Part shown: piece after piece, positions 1 to 9,402 of the stretch
Layout of the letters: each line of letters starts with the position of its first letter
Numbering within the stretch: the stretch's first letter is position 1
From: Capsicum annuum
Taxonomy: Eukaryota; Streptophyta; Magnoliopsida; Solanales; Solanaceae
NCBI RefSeq assembly: GCF_002878395.1
Contig: NC_061114.1
Coordinates: 149,708,836-149,772,835 of the forward strand
Length of the DNA stretch: 64,000 nt
Reading direction: 5' to 3'
The notes under the pieces: generated by a model
The model's input: the letters and a program-made list of their open reading frames with translations, nothing else
What the model was told of the DNA's origin: nothing
Databases searched by the model: none
Position numbers and translations under genes: made by a program

Positions 1-1250
1 CTACAAATTTATTTCCTTCATGATCTTCCAATTCAATGGCCCTACCCAGATAGACGTTAGAAATCACAAATCATCCTGACAAGTTTGAAGCAGAATTTCC
101 CCGCATAGATTTTCTTGCGCAAATTATAGAGAGTACATTCTCTCCAACATAAAATTGTCATATCAATATTTGAGCATCATGCCATTTCTTTTTTTTCTCC
201 TTACAAAATGCCGAACTCTCATAAGTCTTTATTCGAAAATCCTCCATCTCAAGTTATTTTGTGACCCGCACGTCAAAGGGCTCTCCCCAATTTCATGTTC
301 CACTTCTTCAAAGCCCACAATGCCTTATGCTCAAGAACGATGGATAGATGGAATACCTTTCATAACACCAATTGGTAAGGATAAATTCCAATTAGAGATT
401 TGTAGGCCATTCTATAAGCTTAAAGCACTTCATCAAGTTGCCTTGACCAATTGGTGCGACCTATATTTACCATCTTTTCATGTATTGGCTTTATTTATCA
501 ATTCAAGACCTCAACTTCACAACTTTTTTGGGGGTGATATGGAGTGGAGACTTTGTGCTTAACCCCATACTTATAAAGGAGAGTCCCAAACACCAAATTA
601 CAAAAATATGAGCAGCTAGCCCTAATGATGTGTGAGGTGTTCCAAACCTTGTAAAAATGTGTTTTTTCAGAAATTAGGTAACACATTTGGTCTTATTAGT
701 AGGGAGTGAAACTACTTCCACCCATTTGGAGACATAATCAACCATCACCAATATGTATTTATTCCTAACTAAGCTTACAAAAGGATGCATAAAATCAACT
801 CCCCATTTATCAAAGAGCTCTACTTCAAGGTTTGTCTGGAGGGGCATCTCATTCCTTCATAAAATACCACCATTCATTTAACATTGGTGATACAATTTTA
901 CCTATTAGATGGCATCTCTATGCATGGATGTCCAATAAAATCCATAATGGAGGAATTTGGTAGTGGTGTGGATTCCTCCAAGGTGACGACCGTAAGGCAA
1001 AGAGTAACAAGCTTCCAAGATATCATTTATTTAAATATCCATGACACCCCGCAAAATAACACTATTAGCAGATTCCTAAAAAAATAGTTTATCCCAAAAG
1101 TTTCTCTTTGCATCAAATAAAACTGTTTCTTTTGATGGTAGATCAACCCTTCCAGCTGTACACCACTCGCTACATAGTTGGTAAAGTCGGCATACCATGG
1201 TAAATTATTTCCCAAAATGGACATGACCAATTCATTGGGGAAGGTATCAT
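1..1250 (-). pseudogene. Athila integrase (broken)
   Basis: Integrase inserts the retroelement cDNA into chromosomal DNA. On the minus strand a degraded zinc-binding region lies near 900-1020, followed by the catalytic core. The motif WGVDFMHPF near 800 keeps the first catalytic Asp. The block KYGVKHKVSTPYHPQ near 500-570 is the conserved core leading to the catalytic Glu, present as EVEVLN. The second Asp, normally in a D-G/R-G-xHF motif, is lost (IIRASCSYF). The C-terminal end is recognised by LEMEDFRIKTYE (about 230) and by IELEDHEGNKFV at the extreme left edge. Several stops and frameshifts divide it. Confidence 0.82.
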
Positions 1251-1347
1251 CAATTTCTATCTCCCATGCTTTCCATTATTTCCTTTAAAGCGTGACAGAT
1301 GATCGGCCACTTGATTCTCACACCCTTTTCAGTCTTTCACCTCAAAA

Positions 1348-1668
1348 TTAACTCTTGTAAGAGAAAATCCATCTAATTAGGTAAAGTTTTGCTTCTTTCT
1401 TAGCCATGACGTACTTAAAGTTGGCATGATCCGTGTGTACCACTACTCTCATGCCAAGCAAATAAGCATAAAACTTTTCAAAAGCATAGGCAACCGCCAA
1501 CAACCCTTGCTCGATAATAGTATACTTTCTTTGGGCATCATTCAAGGTTTTTCTTGCATAGTGAATAGGATGAAAGAGTTTGTCCTTGTGTTGACCTAGC
1601 ACCACACCCAATTTAATACGACTTGCGTCGTACATTACATCTAATGGGGATGACCAATTGGAGGCCAC
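1348..1668 (-). pseudogene. Athila RNase H domain
   Basis: This domain removes the RNA template during reverse transcription. The minus-strand frame gives a nearly uninterrupted 106-residue block with the expected gypsy RNase H features: YDASRIKLGVVLGQ containing the first catalytic Asp, HPIHYARKTLNDAQRKY, a degenerate T-T-x-E-K-E-L motif (TIIEQGLLAVAYAF) and HTDHANFKYV. It follows the RT on the same strand and precedes the integrase, as in Ty3/gypsy order. The start methionine here is accidental, because the domain is part of a longer pol polyprotein. Confidence 0.87.
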
Positions 1669-1689
1669 AATAATAGGGGCTGAGTGAGT

Positions 1690-2640
1690 AAATCATTAAG
1701 ATGTTCAAAAGTTTTCAAACATCCTAAATCATATTTGAATTTGGATTCTTTCTATAGAGCTATCTTGGAAAACTGCCTGATGAAACATTGGTAGAACCCA
1801 TCATAACTTATAAACTTCGAACACCTTTTATGAAGATAGGAGGTTGAAGCTTGGAAATTACCTTAACATTTGCCCAATATACTTGATCTCCCTTTATTGG
1901 TATCTTGTAACCTAAGACAATGCCTTATTTTACCATAAAATAACATTTCTCCCAATTCAAAATAAGGTTGTCTCCAAGCACATTTCAAGAACCTTGCTCA
2001 AATATTTGAGGCATGACTTGAAAGAGTTTCCCAAAATTGAGAAGTCATCCATAAAGAGTTCCATAGAGTCTTCAACCATATCCTTTAATATTGACAACAT
2101 ATGACATTGGAATGTTGCTGGTGCATTACACAACATGAATGAAATTTGCTTGAATAAAAATGTCCCATAGGGGCAAGTGAAAGTTGTCTTTTCTTGGTCT
2201 TCTGGTATGGTATAAATTTGATTGTACCCCGACTAAACATCCAAGAAATAATACAATACTCTCCCAACAAGCCTATTTAGCATTTGTTCCACGAAAAACA
2301 TCAGAAATATTTGGTAGTCTATGCACACCCGCCATCTAGTGACCAGTCAAATGGGGATAAGATCAATTTTTTAATTTTCAACTACTGTGATACCACCCTT
2401 TTTGGGGACATATTGTACTGGGCAAACCCAAGTGCTATTGGATATAGGATATATCACCCCCGTGACAAGCCACTTTGTGATTTCTTTTTTTACCACCTCT
2501 TGCATAGGTTGATTTAACCTCCTTCTGTGTTCCATACTCAGTATATAATCTTTCTCGAGTATAATTTTGTAAGAGCAAATATCGGGAGGTATTCCGATGA
2601 TAGCTACTATCATCCAACCATTGGCCTGAATGGATTTTTT
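1690..2640 (-). pseudogene. Athila reverse transcriptase (frameshifted)
   Basis: This is the polymerase domain of the Athila pol. In minus-strand order the N-terminal part (2371-2613) has RRRLNQPMQEVVKKEITKWL, GVIYPISNSTWVCPVQ and VPKKGGITVV, strongly characteristic of Athila/Tat pol. The palm is broken: a fragment at 2085-2270 keeps the Q-K-T-x-F-x-C-P-Y-G-x-F region in degraded form, and the active-site block ELFMDDFSIFG (near 2035-2075) still has both Asp residues. Several frameshifts separate the pieces, so no functional enzyme is encoded. Confidence 0.85.
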
Positions 2641-3109
2641 ACCACAAAAGTCAATGCTTCTACTTGTGACGAGTTGAGGTCATTTGTGATTATGATTAGT
2701 AAAGTATCACCCTCATCCAAGTATGCATATTATAGATGGGGTGGAAGGGGTATCAATTCAACCTTTGGAGGCTCAAGGATGGTTGGTTTTATGGGTAAAC
2801 TCTCGCGGTTTTTTAGATCAAGGTCCAAGTTTATCGGGTTCTTGGTGTGAAATTCAAGTGCTATTAAAGATGAAACCACCTCATCGTACTCTTGCACTTC
2901 AAACCTTTAACAATTCCATAGCACTCATACCAAAGGATCATCCAACATGCTCACATCAATATGGTTGGTCACTTCCCTGTCAATAATATCGATCACCAAG
3001 ATGAATTGTAAGTCCATTAGTTGCTTCATGGATTTGCATATGTTGAAGGATACCTCCTCATCATTAAAGAAAAATTTCATATCTGCAAATTCCACATCTA
3101 CCTAATCTT
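2641..3109 (-). other. Athila pol linker between protease and RT
   Basis: This stretch connects the recognisable protease and RT domains of the Athila element. No open frame of useful length is conserved and I recognise no domain. By position it is the normally poorly conserved spacer. I see no sign of a separate gene or inserted element. Confidence 0.5.
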
Positions 3110-3514
3110 TTCCGGTAAAAAAAATGATCTCCCTAGGATAATAGGGACTTTCACATCCATCACACAATATAAAATAACAAAGTCGGTCCGAAAGATGAAA
3201 AGTCCACTTTTACTAGTAGATCATAGATAACACCTATAGGTTTTTTAATGGATTAATTGGAAGTTTATTTTTGTAGATTTGGGCTTCCCCAATCCAAGAT
3301 TGTGGAATATGTCATAACGTATTAGGTTTATACTTGCTCTGAGATCACAGAATGCTTTTGTGAACTTAAACATACCAATGGTAAATGTAATATTAAAAGC
3401 ACCAAGGTCTTTATTCTTTTCCATATTTGTGTTTGTCATGACGATACGAAAATAATGAGTTACCTTAACTGTGACATCCTCCACAAGTTGCTTTTTAGAT
3501 ACCAAATCCTTCAT
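3110..3514 (-). pseudogene. Athila aspartic protease
   Basis: The protease cleaves the retroelement polyprotein. The minus-strand frame at 3245-3514 reads LGAFNITFTIGMFKFTKAFCDLRASINLI, in which CDLRASINL corresponds to the C-D-L-G-[AS]-S active-site block of plant Athila elements. The Gly after Leu is replaced by Arg. Downstream on the minus strand (3110-3230) a continuation contains MDVKVPIILGRSFF, the expected I-I-L-G-R flap and core motif. It lies between gag and RT. Stops around 3235 break the domain. Confidence 0.78.
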
Positions 3515-4342
3515 AAATTTAGATAGCCCAGCTTGTATTGCAAGGCCTCAATAAGAGAAATATTGATAGATAGGGTACTAACTTTATTAAAGAACTTGTT
3601 AAGATTTACATACTTTCCCTTTATCAAGGACCATTTGGGGAACAAAGGGAGGATGAGTTTAGATAGCATAGGGACCATTTGATAATTGTTAACTATTAGC
3701 TTTCCCATCACAAGATAACTAAAATTAGGCTCTTCATCATTGGACCTTTTCTTCTTTGCTTTTGTTTCCTTCCCAGTTTGCAATTATATACTTTGCCTTT
3801 ACATAAGATGCTTTGATATTTGGCTCACTTTTGCCTCTAGCTGTTGAATGGCAATTTAGTGGGACGTAATCGTTTAGTAGAGCATAGAGAAATTACTTCT
3901 CATCTTATTCACCATTTCACCAATCTTCTAAACACTACTCAAGATCCACACCAATGTATCTCTATTGATTTAGTCTTTCCTTCCATATTGTGACAAACCT
4001 AGGATTTCCTAGTTCCAAACTTTATTTCCATCTTGTCCTTATGAGGCAAGATGGAAATCCATCGACCTCTTAAGGACCACATCTAAAGTGCCATCATTCA
4101 CTTCTTCCTCCGCACCTTCACATATTATAACTTCTCTTGCATTTATCACATTTATACTTTCCATTGAGTCTCCCACCATATGATCAATGAGGACTTTGAG
4201 ATATGAAATCACTTTTACCATATTTGCCTCTTTCTGTCCTCCTTCTATATTTTTATCTTTGCACACTAAGGATGAGGAGGGATACCCCATGACTACCTCA
4301 GAATCCTTTATCTCCCAACCACTACACAATATTTCCACTTGA
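3511..4342 (-). pseudogene. Athila gag, C-terminal portion
   Basis: This is the continuation of the gag from 11800-12402 after the element A insertion. The first frame (4039-4338) runs in the same register as the upstream piece and includes VISYLKVLIDHMVGDSMESINV, which resembles the helical spacer of Solanaceae Athila gags. The second frame (3511-3783) contains LNKFFNKVSTLSINISLIEALQ, the conserved gag-to-protease connector. Residues between them are broken. Joining the pieces across the insertion gives VASKVLGQVEILCSG with no stop, which supports the nested-insertion model. Confidence 0.72.
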
Positions 4343-4352
4343 TATCAGAGCC
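4338..4352 (+). other. Left junction: target duplication CTTGA fused to primer-binding site
   Basis: CTTGA at 4338-4342 matches the 5 bases directly after the 3' LTR (11800-11804). It is followed at once by TATCAGAGCC, the remnant of the initiator tRNA-Met primer-binding site. In related copies the LTR end is followed by AACTT-C/G-GTATCAGAGCC (49114) or AACTTCCTATCAGAGCC (55193). ACTTG therefore existed both in the target duplication and next to the primer site, and could have guided a deletion of the LTR. Confidence 0.7.
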
Positions 4353-4547
4353 TAAGGTTTTAAGGTTTCCTAGGGAGTCTGACAAGCCATGTTAAGTAGA
4401 TTCTTGATCATCAGTGTGTAGCGCGCCATATCTATGAGCAAGAGGCTATAAGACATTTTAGGAAAAACGTTATTCTTTCTTTTAGAAGTCTATCGTGCTT
4501 AAAGTGTCTCTCTTTGCTATTGATTCATGCTCTCCTCTTTCAAAAAT

Positions 4548-5778
4548 ATGCCTCCACATTGAGCGAGAAGAAATAATGATGGTCAGCAACCTCAACCCGC
4601 TAACCCATTAAATGAAAATGTGTCTTATACTAAATTTCGAGCAGCCTTTTAGGAACTGACCTAAGCTGTTACTGCAAGTGTTCATGCCAACCCGGCCTCG
4701 GCTCCACAGCAGCAGGGAGGTAATTCAGCTACTGCCAGGATCCATCACTTCATGTGGATAAATCCGCCGAAATTATATGGGTCCAAGTCTGATGAGGATC
4801 CACGATTATTTTTAGAAGAAGTGTAGAAGATTACTCAGGTGATGTACGTATCTAAGGAACATAATGTGGAGGTGGATACATATATGTTGAAAAACCTTGC
4901 TTATAACTGGGTTGTTGCTTGGAGGAAAGGTAGAGGTAAGGGAGCTATCCCTACAACTTGGCAAGAGTTCCAAGGTGCATACCTGGATAAGTTTTTTACT
5001 TTTAGAGATAAGGGAGGCGAAGGTGTAATAGTTTATGAACCTGCAACAGGGCTCTTTGACTGTTAGGGAGTACTGCTAAAGTTCAATCACTTGGCTAAGT
5101 ATGCTCCTGACTTAGTGGCTGATAATCGGGCTAGTATGAGTAAGTTTGTGACTAGAGCGTCTAGTAATATGGTTAAGGAGTGTAGGTCTACTATATGAAA
5201 AGTAAGATGAATCTTTCTAGGCTAATGACTTATGCCCAACAGATTAAGGTAGACAAGATTAAGAAGAGAGATAAAATGAGAGGGAATAAGAGAGTTAGGT
5301 CCAAGCAGCATGGATAGGGTCAGACTAGATCACAGGAAGGGAGTCACCCTCAGTATCAAGATCGTTCGTCTATGCCACCACCGTCATCTGCTAGTGCTCC
5401 CATGCCTAGAAGTAGGCAGGAGCAAGGTAGCAGGTCATATGTATCCAGGTCCCAGTACAGTGCTAGCAGTAAGACAAATCGTCCCCTGTGTCCTAAGTGT
5501 GGTAGGGCTCATTTGGGTGAGTGTTGGGGTGAGAAGAGGGGTTGTTTCTGGTGTGGTGAAATGTGTCACAGAGTTAGAGATTTTCCATATAATGGATAAT
5601 GGCATCGTGACTATCGCCTTTAGACCCAGACTCAGACTGTTAGTGCTCCAGTTCTAGCAACTCACCCAGCCCTAACTCAGGGTGCCTTTTCTAGTAATGT
5701 TGGCGAGCAGCACCAGAATAGATTCTATGCTTTACCATCCCGCCAGGAATAGGAGGACTCTTCCGATGTTGTTACTGG
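4548..5778 (+). pseudogene. Element A gag (nucleocapsid polyprotein)
   Basis: Gag forms the virus-like particle. The start at 4548 (MPPH, then a stop, then ARRNNDGQQPQPAN) aligns with the starts of B (49327) and C (55406). The central capsid-like region at 4839-5066 has NLAYNWVVAWRKGRGKGAIP and TTWQEFQGAYLDKFF. The C-terminal part has two zinc-knuckle segments near 5489-5586: CPKCGRAHLGEC, and CFWCGEMCHRVRDF in which the last Cys is lost. At least five in-frame stops or shifts are visible. Confidence 0.85.
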
Positions 5779-6095
5779 TATACTTCATATATTTTAGTTT
5801 GATGTGTATGCTTTGTTGGATCCTGGATCCAGTTTCTCATATGTTACACCTTTGATTGCTGTGAATTTTGAAATGAGTCTTGAGATTATTCCTGAGCTTA
5901 TCCTAGTTTCTACCCCAGTGGGTGATTCGACTATTGCCCAAAAAGTGTACAAAAGTGTTCTTTTACCGTTCTTCATAAAGTCTTATTGGCTGATCTGATT
6001 GAGTTAGACATGGTAGATTTTGACGTAATTCTGGGTATGGACTGGCTATATTCTTCTTATGCCTCTATAGATTGTCGGACCCGAGTGGTCAAGTT
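5779..6095 (+). pseudogene. Element A aspartic protease
   Basis: The frame reads YALLDPGSSFSYVTPLIAV, where D-P-G-S-S is the active-site block usual in Tekay-type chromoviruses (in place of D-T/S-G). It continues with LVSTPVGDSTIAQKVYKS and then, after a shift, the V-D-F-D-V-I-L-G-M-D-W-L block near 6015-6048. That order and spacing are typical. The active-site Asp survives, but a frameshift near 5960-5990 separates the two halves. Confidence 0.82.
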
Positions 6096-6210
6096 TTAAT
6101 TTTCGGGTGCATCCGTGTTTGAGTGGTCTGGGAATTCTATGTCACCCAAGAGTCATTTTATCTCTTACCTCAAAGCTAGCAAGCTTATTTCCAAGGGGTG
6201 AATTTACCAT

Positions 6211-7101
6211 TTGGTTAGAGTCAAAGACACTAAGTCTGAGACTCAAACTCTTCAGTCTGTTAACGTCGTCAATGAGTTTTCTGATGTCTTTCTGGATGAT
6301 CTCCCAGGGATACCTCCTGATAGAGAGATAGAGTTTGGGATTGATCTTCTTCCCGATACTCAGCCCATTTCTATTCCTCCATACCATATGGCCCCTGCAG
6401 AACTTAGAGAGTTGAAATAGAAACTAAAAAATCTACTAGATAAGGGTTTTATAAGGCCCAGTGTTTCTCCTTGGGGTGCTTCTGTGTTGTTTGTGAGAAA
6501 GAAAGATGACTCTTTGCGTATGTGCATTGATTATTGCCAACTGAATAAAGTCACCGTAAAAAATAAGTACCCCCTTTCAAGAATAGATGATTTGTTTGAC
6601 CAATTGCAAGGTGCTAGTTATTTCTCAAAGATAGACTTTCGTTCTGACTATCATCAACTCAAAGTTAGGGAGTGTGACATCTCGAAAACCTCTTTTCAAA
6701 CTAGTTATGGCCATTTTGAGTTTCTTGTTATGTTTTTTGGGTTAACTAATGCTCCAGCAGCTTTCATGGACCTCCTGAATCGAGTGTTCAGACCATATCT
6801 GGATATGTTTGTCATAGTGTTCATCGATGATATATTGGTGTACTCCTGTAGTGAGGATGAACATTCTGATAATCTCCAAACTGTCTTGCAAATCCTTAGA
6901 GATCATAAATTGTTTGCCAAGTTTAGTAAGTGTGAGTTTTGGCTAAGGTCAGTTGCTTTTCTGGGCCATATCATTTCTTCCGAGGGTATTAGAGTTGATC
7001 CCGAAAAGATCGAAGCTATTAGAAATTGGCCTAGACCTATTTCTCCAATTGATATCCGAAGTTTCTTGGGTTTAGCTGGCTATTATGGCTGTTTTGTTTA
7101 G
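6211..7101 (+). pseudogene. Element A reverse transcriptase
   Basis: RNA- and DNA-dependent DNA polymerase of the element. Two frames separated by one stop (6418-6420) carry [20 protein letters not shown], then [54 protein letters not shown] and the active site [10 protein letters not shown] near 6815-6845. Both catalytic Asp residues are present. The thumb region ends with [12 protein letters not shown] before a stop at 7099-7101. Among the coding regions of element A this is one of the best preserved. Confidence 0.92.
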
Positions 7102-7620
7102 GGTTTCTCCTATATAGCATCTTCTATAACTTGGTTGACCCAAAAGAAAGTGAAGTTCTTGTTGTCCGAATCTTGTGAGAAGAGTTTTCAGGAGCTGAAG
7201 ACTCAACTCACTTCAGCACCAGTTTTGACTTTGCCTAATGGTGTTGATGGTTTTGTGGTGTACTGTAATGCTTTGAGATTTGGGTTGGGTTGCGTATTGA
7301 TGCAGAAGGGTAAGGTGATAGGTTATGCTTCAACAGTTGAAACCCCATGAGAAAAATTACCCCACCTATGACCTTGAGTTGGCTGCTGTTGTGTTTGCTT
7401 TGAAAATCTAGAGACACTATTTGTATGGTGTCCATGTTGATGTTTTCACTGATCATAAGAGTCTGCAGTATGTGTTTACCCAGAGAGAATTGAATCTTAG
7501 GCAGAGACGATGGTTAGAATTATTAAAGGAATATGATATAAGTGTGCTGTACCATCCGGGCAAGGCCAATATTGTGGCAGAAGCCCTAAGTAGGGTGTCC
7601 ATGGGTACTGTTTTGCATGT
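7102..7620 (+). pseudogene. Element A RNase H
   Basis: It follows the RT directly. Recognisable parts are KSFQELKTQLTSAPVLTLPN (about 7180), [25 protein letters not shown] (7258-7330; the first catalytic Asp of V-Y-x-D-A-S is Asn), [17 protein letters not shown] (7355-7410) and [17 protein letters not shown] (7430-7480). It ends with [26 protein letters not shown] one-base shift near 7335 and a stop at 7411 break it. Confidence 0.87.
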
Positions 7621-8950
7621 GGTAGAAGGTAAGAAAGAGTTGGCTCATGATGTACATCGTTTGGCTAGATTTAGGGTTAGGTTGTTTGACTCTGCTAAAG
7701 TTAGTATAGGGGTTCAGAGTAGTTTTGAATCCTCCTTGGTTTCGGAAGTAAATGAAAAACAATACTTAGATGCTAGTTTTGTCAGACTGAGGGAGTCAGT
7801 CAAGGACCAAAAAGTAGAAGTTTTCTCCCAAGGGGGAGATGGTGTGTTGAGATTGCAAGGTAGATTATGTGTCCCGAATAATGATGATATAAGACAGAGG
7901 ATTATGGCTGAAGCGCACGGGGTGCGATATTCTATTCATCCTGGTGCCACCAAGATGTAACAAGACTTGCGGGAAATCTATTGGTGGAGTGGCATGAAGA
8001 AAGATATAGCAGTGTTTGTAGCTAAGTGTGCAACATGCCAACAGGTTAAGGTTGAACAACAAAGACCTGCTGGTATGATGCAAGAGTTTAGTATTCCCAC
8101 CTGGAAGTGGGAAGAGATAATTATGGACTTTGTGATTGGTTTACCTCCTTCCCGACGCCATCATGATTCCATTTGGGTTATGTTTGATAGGTTGACTAAG
8201 TCTGCTCATTTATTGCCTGTTCATACTTCATATACTAATGAGGATTACACTAGATTGTATATCTGAAAGCTAGTCAGCCTGCATGGAGTTCCCTTGTTTA
8301 TCATTTCGGAGAGGGGTACTCAGTTCACTTCGTAATTTTGGAAAGCTTTTCAGAAGGGTCTTGGTACCCAAGTGCTTTTGAGTTTTGCTTTTCATCCGCA
8401 GACCAATAGTTAGGCTGAGCGGACCATCCAGACCTTAGAGGATATATTGAGAGCTTGTGCACTTGACTTTAAGGGAAGTTGGGATGATCACTTACCGTTG
8501 ATAGAGTTTTCTTACAATAATAGTTTCTACTCTAGTATTGGCATGGCTCCGTTTGAAGCCTTATATGGGAGGAAGTGTAGATCACCCATAGGTTGGTTCG
8601 AGGTGGGTGAAGCGGCTGTGAGTGGTCCTGATTCGGTATTTGAGGCTATGGAAAAAGTTAAGTTGATTAGAGAAAGGTTGAAAACTACGTAGAGTCGTCA
8701 GAAGTCATATGCGGATGTTAGAAAGAGAGACCTTGAGTTTGAAGTTGGTGACCTAGTGTATCTGAAAATTTCATCCATGATGGGGATGAAGAGATTCGGA
8801 AAGAAGGGGAAGCTTAGTCCCCGTTATGTTGGTCCTTACAAAATTCTTAGTCGTGTTGGTAAGGTAGCTTATGAGGTCGAGTTGCCTTCCGAGTTGTCCT
8901 CTGTTCATCCAATATTCCATGTCTCCATGATTAGAAAGCATATTAGGTAG
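7621..8950 (+). pseudogene. Element A integrase
   Basis: The zinc-binding region runs about 7905-8050 with HPGATKM and CATCQQVK. The catalytic core begins with IIMDFVIGLPPSRRHHDSIW (first Asp kept). The second Asp block reads IISERGTQFTS near 8305-8335, so Asp is replaced by Glu. The Glu block is AERTIQTLEDILRAC near 8415-8455. The C-terminal part contains EVGDLVYLKI and GKLSPRYVGPYKILSRVG, the G-P-Y/F motif typical of chromoviral integrases, then HPIFHVSMIRKHI. Stops interrupt at about 7960, 8264, 8334, 8411 and 8690. Confidence 0.88.
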
Positions 8951-9170
8951 TGGATTCCTCTGTGAGTGCTGACATTCAAGAAAATCTTTCTTTTGATGAG
9001 ATTCCTGTTGAGATTCTTGATTTCAGTGTCCGAAGACTAAGGAACAAAAAATTTCCCTTGGTTAAGGTGTTGTGGTGAAACCAATCTGTTGAGGTTGCAA
9101 CTTGGGAAGCTGAGGCGGATATACGATCCAAGCACCCGCACCTATTTTCCGCGAGCTCCGATCAATCCGA
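8951..9170 (+). pseudogene. Element A chromodomain
   Basis: Chromodomains at the integrase C-terminus steer chromoviruses to chromatin. Downstream of the G-P-Y motif the frames give ENLSFDEIPVEILDFSVRRLRNK and, after a stop, SVEVATWEAEADIRSKHPHLF. This is the usual Tekay-type ending, with E-x-T-W-E in the third conserved block. Frameshifts mean the complete domain is not encoded. Confidence 0.78.
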
Positions 9171-9402
9171 AGGTACCGTTCTTTCCTAAATCATGCACTT
9201 TTGATAAAAGTTGCAGCAGTTCAGCTGTCATTTATTATGTGTTCATCTGTAGTTTGTTGAATTTATGCATTCTGTGTTGCATTCGTAGTGAGAAACGATG
9301 TGGTGATGAGTTTAATGAGTGGTTTCAGCTGTACGCTCTATTCCCTATCTAATCTTGGCATGTCTAGCGTCATTCGAGGATGAATGTCTCTAGGGGGGAT
9401 GA
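9171..9402 (+). other. Element A 3' untranslated region and polypurine tract
   Basis: A short non-coding region after the chromodomain. A polypurine tract (AGGGGGGATGA, about 9392-9402) directly precedes the LTR at 9403 and would prime plus-strand DNA synthesis. The equivalent in B is at about 52764-52776. The sequence ATTCGAGGATGAATG just upstream is shared by A and B and, on the other strand, by element E. Confidence 0.75.

Noticed and set aside
155..562. Plus-strand open frame of 135 residues
   Set aside because: It is the antisense shadow of the Athila integrase C-terminus on the minus strand. No domain was recognised in the plus frame.
2527..2986. Plus-strand frames of 107 and 87 residues
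   Set aside because: They overlap the Athila pol on the opposite strand and show no domain of their own.
5310..5657. 115-residue open frame overlapping the A gag zinc knuckle
   Set aside because: It is the alternative frame of the gag. The frame with Cys-His knuckles at 5372-5599 is the real one.
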